NCBI GenBank assembly: GCA_035315345.1
Contig: DATFYA010000089.1
Span: forward strand, 1 to 64,000
Direction of reading: 5' to 3'
Origin: Candidatus Methylomirabilota bacterium
Lineage (GTDB): Bacteria; Methylomirabilota; Methylomirabilia; Rokubacteriales; CSP1-6
DNA: 64,000 nt
The notes beneath the pieces are model-generated. The model had not been told where the DNA came from. It worked only from the letters and a program-made list of their open reading frames with translations, and did no database searches. This document shows, in pieces, positions 60,071 to 64,000 of the stretch. Position 1 is the first letter of the stretch. Each line of letters opens with the position of its first letter. The translations under genes and the position numbers were made by a program.

Positions 60071-61107
60071 GGCGGGCCGGGACCGCGCTGGCCGTCGCCG
60101 GCGCGCTGCTCGCGCTCCGCATGATCCGCCGCGAGCGGGCCCGCTGGGATCTCGCCAACCGGACCGTGCTGATCACCGGCGGCTCGCGCGGGCTGGGCCT
60201 CCTCGTCGCCCGAGAGCTGGCCCGCGAGGGCGCGCGCGTCGCCATCGCCGCGCGGGACGCGGCCACCCTCGCCCGGGCGCGCGAGGATCTGTCCGGCCAC
60301 GGGGCGGCGGTGCTCGCGCTGCCCTGCGATGTCACCGATCGCGCCGCGGTCGAGCGTCTGGTGCAGGAGACGACCCGGCGGCTGGGGCCGATCGACGCGG
60401 TGGTCAACAACGCGGGCACCATCACAGTCGGACCGGTCGACGAGATGGCGATCGAGGATTACGAGGCCGCGCTCGCCACGAACTTCTGGGGCGCGCTCTA
60501 CACGATCGCGGCGGTGCTGCCCGCCATGCGGGCCCGGCGCGCCGGCCGCATCGTCAACGTGGCCTCGATCGGCGGCCGCCTCAGCGTGCCGCATCTGCTG
60601 CCCTACAGCGTGAGCAAGTTCGCGCTCGTCGGCCTGTCCGAGGGCCTGCGGGCCGAGCTGGCCGGCGAGAGCATCCAGGTCAGCACCATCTGCCCAGGCC
60701 TGATGCGGACCGGCAGCCCGCGGCACGCCTGGTTCAAGGGCCGGCATCGCGCCGAGTACGCCTGGTTCAGCGTGGCCGACTCGCTGCCCCTGGTGTCCAT
60801 GAGCGCCGAGCGCGCCGCGCGGCAGATCGTGGATGCGCTTCGCTTCGGCGACGCGGACCGCGTGCTGTCGCTGCCCGCGCGGATCGGGGCCACCCTGCAC
60901 GGGGTCTTTCCCGGGCTGACCGCCGAGCTGCTGGGGCTCGTGAATCGGCTGCTGCCGGGCTCGCGGGGACCGGGGCGGCCGTCGGCGTTGGCCGCCGGCG
61001 CGGTCAAGGGCGAGGCGAGCACGTCGTCGCTGTCGCCTTCGCTGCTCACGACCCTCGGCGACCGCGCGGCCGAGCGGGCCAATCAAATATCAGGGCAGAC
61101 GCCGTGA
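60067..61107 (+). CDS. Short-chain dehydrogenase/reductase with an N-terminal membrane helix
   Basis: A 346-residue SDR: N-terminal hydrophobic helix ([15 protein letters not shown]), Rossmann motif [16 protein letters not shown], catalytic Ser in VNVASIGG, and YSVSK catalytic Tyr/Lys. The C-terminal ~80 residues extend past the core and are Ala/Ser-rich. It is the third gene in SRPBCC-ADH-SDR and is coupled by ATGA. Substrate unknown; a lipid or quinone-like compound would fit membrane anchoring. Confidence 0.9.
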
Positions 61108-61123
61108 GGCGTCCGGAGACGTC

Positions 61124-61561
61124 ATGTCGACACCAGCCAGCGTGAAGGGCCATCCCATCCATCCGATGCTGGTGGCCCTGCCCATCGGCCTCTGGGTGTT
61201 CTCCATCGTGTGCGACATCGTGTTCCACGCCGGATGGGGCGGGCCGACCTGGAAGGTGGTGGCGTGGTACACGATCGCGGGGGGCGTCGTCGGCGCGCTG
61301 CTGTCGGCGGTGCCCGGATTCATCGATTTCCTGTCCATCCGGGATCGGCGGGTCGGCCGGATCGCGCTGGTCCACATGGTACTGAATCTCATCGCGGTCG
61401 CGCTCTTTGCGGTCTCGTTCGGCCTCCGCATTCCGCATCCCCTGGACGCGCTGCCGGTGGTCCTCTCCGCCCTCGGCATCGTGGCCATCCTGATCTCGGG
61501 CTGGCTCGGTGGAGAGCTCGTCTACGTCCACCAGATGGGTGTGAACAAGCCGCCGCGCTAG
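61124..61561 (+). CDS. DUF2231 membrane protein
   Basis: A 145-residue protein with four TM helices. The family start is KGHPIHPMLVALPIGLWVFS; a GDL-like VVAWYTIAGGVVGALLSAVPGFIDF and the C-terminal ISGWLGGELVYVHQMGV fit DUF2231. The role is unknown, though His residues at HPIHP could bind haem or metal. It follows the SDR gene by 16 bp and may end the operon. Confidence 0.88.
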   Translation: MSTPASVKGHPIHPMLVALPIGLWVFSIVCDIVFHAGWGGPTWKVVAWYTIAGGVVGALLSAVPGFIDFLSIRDRRVGRIALVHMVLNLIAVALFAVSFGLRIPHPLDALPVVLSALGIVAILISGWLGGELVYVHQMGVNKPPR

Positions 61562-61573
61562 GCGGCGCGCCCG

Positions 61574-63322
61574 TCAGATCAGCTCGCGCACCCGATCGCC
61601 CAGCACGGTCAGCGCGATCTTCTGCCGGTTGGGCTCGCCGCGCAGGAGCGACTCGGCGAAATGGGCCATCTGCTTGAGCGTGACCTTCGCGGGCATGGGC
61701 GGCTCCAGCGGATCCACCACCGCCTGCACCAGCACCGGTCCCGGCGCGGCCAGCGCCGCGTCGAGGGCGTCGCCGCACTCGACCGGGTTCTCGATGGTCA
61801 CGCCGGCGGCGCCGCAGGCCTCGGCGAACAGCGCGAAGTCGATCGGGTGCAAATCGCAGCCGTACTCGGGGTTGCCCAGGAACACCATCTGCTCCCACTT
61901 GATCTGCCCGAGCGTGCCGTTCTTGACGACCACGATCTTCACCGGCAGCTGATACTTCACGCACGTGGCCAGCTCGGCCATCAGCATCGAGAAGCCGCCG
62001 TCTCCCACGAAGGCCACCACCTGGCGACCCGGGTAGGCGATCTGGGCCGCGATCGCGTAGGGCAGGCCGCACGCCATGCTCGCCAGGTTGCCCGACACCG
62101 CGTGCATCTGCCCGCGGCGGGCCGGGATGTGGCGGGCCCACCAGGTGGTGATGGTCCCGCTGTCGCAACACACGATCGCGTCATGGGCCAGGCGCAGCCC
62201 CAGCTCGCGGGCCAGGAGCTGCGGCTTCATCGGTTTGTCCTGCCGGCTGCCCCGCTCGTCCATGAGCCGCCGCCAGTCGGCCATCGACCCCTGGGCCTTT
62301 GCCAGGAACGCCTGGTCCGTGCGCGCGGTCAGGAGCGGCAGCAACGCGCCGAGAGTGGCCCGGCTGTCGCCGACCAGACCGACCTCGACCGGATAGCGCA
62401 GCCCCAGGCGCATCGGGTCCAGCTCGATCTGGACCGCGCGGGCCTGGCCGGGCTCCGGCATGAACTCGATGTACGGGAACGACGTGCCGACCATCAGGAG
62501 CGTGTCGCACTCCTCGATCGCCTCCTGGGACGGGCGGGTACCGAGCAGCCCGATGCCGCCGGTGGTGTACGGGCTCTCGTCGTCCACCGCGGCCTTGCCG
62601 AGAAGGGCCTTCACGATCGGCGCCCCGAGCCGCTCGGCGACCGCCTCCAGCTCATCGCCGGCATGGAGCGCCCCGCGGCCGGCGAGGATGACGGTCTTCT
62701 GGCCGGCGTTGAGCAGGTCCGCGGCTCGACTCAGCAGGTCCTGGGCCGGGAGTCCCGCGCTGCGACCGAGCGCGTCGGAGGCGTGGTGATCGACGTTGCG
62801 CGGCGAGCGCGGACCCGCCTTCTGCTCCTGGATGTCCACCGGGAACGCGAGATGGGCCACCCCGCGGTAGGCCAGCGCGGTCCGACACGCCAGGTGGGTG
62901 AGGTTCTCGACGTGCGTCGGTCCCATGATCCGCTCGTTGAACTTGGCCACGTCGATGAAGAGGCGGTCGAGCGCGACGTCCTGCTGGGTGTGCGTGCCGA
63001 TGAGGTCGTGATATGTGAGCCCGGTGATGGCCAGCACCGGCTGCCCGTCGAGTGCGGCGTCGTAGAGGCCGTTGAGCAGATGGATCCCGCCCGGGCCCGA
63101 GGTGGCCAGGCACACCCCGAGACGACCCGTGAACTTCGCGTAGCCGCAGGCCATGAACGCGGCCGCCTCCTCGTGGCGAACCTGCACGAACCGGATCCGG
63201 TCCTGGCGGGTCCGCAGCGCCTCCATGATGCCGTTGATGCCGTCGCCGGGGAGGCCGAAGACGACCTCCACGCCCCAGTCCAGCAGGGTCTCGATCAGGA
63301 TGTCCGCCGCGGTCGACGCCAT
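61574..63322 (-). CDS. Thiamine-diphosphate enzyme, pyruvate oxidase/PoxB-like
   Basis: A 582-residue ThDP enzyme. PYR domain: GLPGDGINGIMEALR and the cofactor Glu in FVQVRHEEAAAFMACGYA; PP domain: FVGDGGFSMLMAELATCV and VKNG. The arrangement, with an FAD-site-like middle domain (LGTRPSQEAIEECDTLLMVGTSFPY), fits pyruvate:quinone oxidase or pyruvate oxidase; acetolactate synthase is less likely. AAGGAG precedes the ATG at 63322; the frame upstream is not supported. It is first of three minus-strand genes only in coordinates: it is transcribed last, after the two below. Relatives at this position in stress islands are common. Confidence 0.87.
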   Translation of the reverse strand: MASTAADILIETLLDWGVEVVFGLPGDGINGIMEALRTRQDRIRFVQVRHEEAAAFMACGYAKFTGRLGVCLATSGPGGIHLLNGLYDAALDGQPVLAITGLTYHDLIGTHTQQDVALDRLFIDVAKFNERIMGPTHVENLTHLACRTALAYRGVAHLAFPVDIQEQKAGPRSPRNVDHHASDALGRSAGLPAQDLLSRAADLLNAGQKTVILAGRGALHAGDELEAVAERLGAPIVKALLGKAAVDDESPYTTGGIGLLGTRPSQEAIEECDTLLMVGTSFPYIEFMPEPGQARAVQIELDPMRLGLRYPVEVGLVGDSRATLGALLPLLTARTDQAFLAKAQGSMADWRRLMDERGSRQDKPMKPQLLARELGLRLAHDAIVCCDSGTITTWWARHIPARRGQMHAVSGNLASMACGLPYAIAAQIAYPGRQVVAFVGDGGFSMLMAELATCVKYQLPVKIVVVKNGTLGQIKWEQMVFLGNPEYGCDLHPIDFALFAEACGAAGVTIENPVECGDALDAALAAPGPVLVQAVVDPLEPPMPAKVTLKQMAHFAESLLRGEPNRQKIALTVLGDRVRELI

Positions 63323-63368
63323 CGTGGGCTCCTTCGTCGGTCGTGCGCGCGCTCGGTCGAGAACGCAA

Positions 63369-63689
63369 TCAGGTGGTGAGCACCGGGCCCTCGAGGGTCC
63401 GCCGAAGCTGCTCGGCCGCCTGTGCGCACGAGGTCGAGCGCTCGTAGTCACCATCGAGCTGCAGGGTCGCCGCGGCGCGGTCGAAGTACTCGAGCAGATC
63501 GCGCGCCTGCTCGGTGGAGCATCGGACGCACCGGCGCTCCACCGTCTCGGTGTCGGCCTCGGCGTTCTCGATCGCCGCCCGGGCGTCCGGCGACAGGGTG
63601 ACCCCCGCCAGGCGGTCGGGATCGACCGCGACCTGACAGGCGGCTTCCTCGATCGGGACCACGTGCTGGGCCGGCACGGCCGGGCTCAC
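63369..63689 (-). CDS. Small CxxC protein, unknown
   Basis: A 106-residue soluble protein with C54-x2-C57 (RRCVRCST) and two more Cys (C18 and C88). The C-terminal half is helical (DLLEYFDRAAATLQLDGDYER). I do not recognise a family. The GTG start at 63689 overlaps the stop of the DUF4142 gene (GTGA) and the spacer to the PoxB-like gene is 46 bp, so it is within the same unit. The CxxC could be redox or metal binding. Confidence 0.6.
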   Translation of the reverse strand: MSPAVPAQHVVPIEEAACQVAVDPDRLAGVTLSPDARAAIENAEADTETVERRCVRCSTEQARDLLEYFDRAAATLQLDGDYERSTSCAQAAEQLRRTLEGPVLTT

Positions 63690-64000
63690 TTCTTCGCGAG
63701 CTGGCCCTGGACCTGGCGGATCATCCGCAGATGGTCCTCGAGCGCCGGCAGGGTCTTGCCGGCCCAGGCCTTCAGCTCCGGATCCTTCGCGGCCTGGCTC
63801 TCGCGCCGGAACGCCGCCACATCCGTCTCGTGGTCGCTCACCATCAGCTTCACGTACTCGCGGTCGAAGGCGGCGCCGGACAGCTTCGCCAGGCGGTCCT
63901 TCTCGCGCTGCGCCTTCCGCGACGGCTTGTCGGACAGCTGCACCTGCTTGCTCGCCGCCAGCTGGGCCAGCTCGCGGTTGGCCTTTCCATGGTCGTCGGC
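63686..64000 (-). CDS. DUF4142 family protein, 5'-truncated by the window edge
   Basis: The reading frame stays open to base 64000, so its start lies outside. Visible residues begin ADDHGKANRELAQLAASK, then the DUF4142 core: LSGAAFDREYVKLMVSDHET and AAKDPELKAWAGKTLPALED, ending MIRQVQGQLAKK. DUF4142 proteins are mostly exported helical bundles with ferritin-like folds. A start at 63943 (GTG) is not the true start because the conserved HGKANREL part precedes it. It is coupled to the CxxC gene by GTGA. Confidence 0.85.
   Translation of the reverse strand, partial: ADDHGKANRELAQLAASKQVQLSDKPSRKAQREKDRLAKLSGAAFDREYVKLMVSDHETDVAAFRRESQAAKDPELKAWAGKTLPALEDHLRMIRQVQGQLAKK

Overview
The window is 64 kb of GC-rich DNA (I estimate about 70% G+C by eye), packed with bacterial protein genes. 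I see no rRNA, tRNA, CRISPR array, insertion sequence or phage gene. Spacers are short and many genes are coupled through 4-base ATGA or GTGA start/stop overlaps. The mix suggests a free-living soil bacterium with a chromosome rich in uptake and acyl-CoA genes. The evidence is a hemE-hemH-hemG run, several ABC transporters and binding proteins including two of the ABC_sub_bind type, CaiB-type CoA transferase, DUF169 proteins, MetE-like proteins and hybrid kinases. This style is typical of Candidatus Rokubacteria (Methylomirabilota) metagenome bins, but no marker gene here proves it, so the assignment is inference.

Region 1 (1-3167, + strand) is the end of an archaic (Csu-type) chaperone-usher pilus locus: a truncated usher, a spore-coat-U pilin and a small pilin-like secreted protein. 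Region 2 (3157-6535, - strand) is a haem operon, hemE-hemH-hemG, with GTGA coupling at both junctions and a promoter almost on top of the hemE start. Region 3 (6613-12389) has a benzoylformate-decarboxylase-like TPP enzyme and, on the other strand, a CHASE/PAS hybrid histidine kinase followed by an ABC_sub_bind binding protein.

Region 4 (12569-25478, + strand) is a 13-kb co-directional run. It starts with citrate synthase, Aquifex-type aconitase and PrpF, a likely methylcitrate-type module. Then come an acyl-CoA dehydrogenase, a crotonase lacking one catalytic Glu, and a MetE-like methyltransferase. It ends with a branched-chain-amino-acid-type ABC transporter that has two unrelated binding proteins.

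Region 5 (25651-33650, + strand) is the most unusual part. It holds a Pal/OmpA-like lipoprotein and a peptide-type binding protein fused behind a cytoplasmic double zinc ribbon and a membrane helix. These are followed by a second MetE-like protein, a FecR-domain protein with a 7/11-residue glycine-zipper tail, and a GAF hybrid histidine kinase starting 4 bp after it.

Region 6 (33647-37925) has a CGNR zinc-finger regulator, a large DUF2339 membrane protein, a YceI protein and a DUF169 protein. Region 7 (38024-45176, + strand) is an acyl-CoA catabolic run: CoA transferase, crotonase, acyl-CoA dehydrogenase, HMG-CoA-lyase family, O-methyltransferase, two GNATs, an unknown protein and a second DUF169 protein. 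Region 8 (45249-52463, - strand) has a giant zinc-ribbon/cyclase/AAA/TPR regulator, two MaoC hydratases, a membrane hydrolase, a SIMPL-domain protein and a BenE transporter. Region 9 (52530-56255, + strand) is a Dpp/Opp-type ABC operon with an embedded GNAT and no ATPase. Region 10 (56266-64000) is stress-flavoured: CDF transporter, ABM monooxygenase, SRPBCC, zinc alcohol dehydrogenase, SDR, DUF2231, PoxB-like TPP enzyme, a small CxxC protein and a DUF4142 protein running off the end.

Several genes have a -10-like box only 7-9 nt upstream of the start codon and no Shine-Dalgarno. This suggests leaderless transcription alongside normal SD-led genes.
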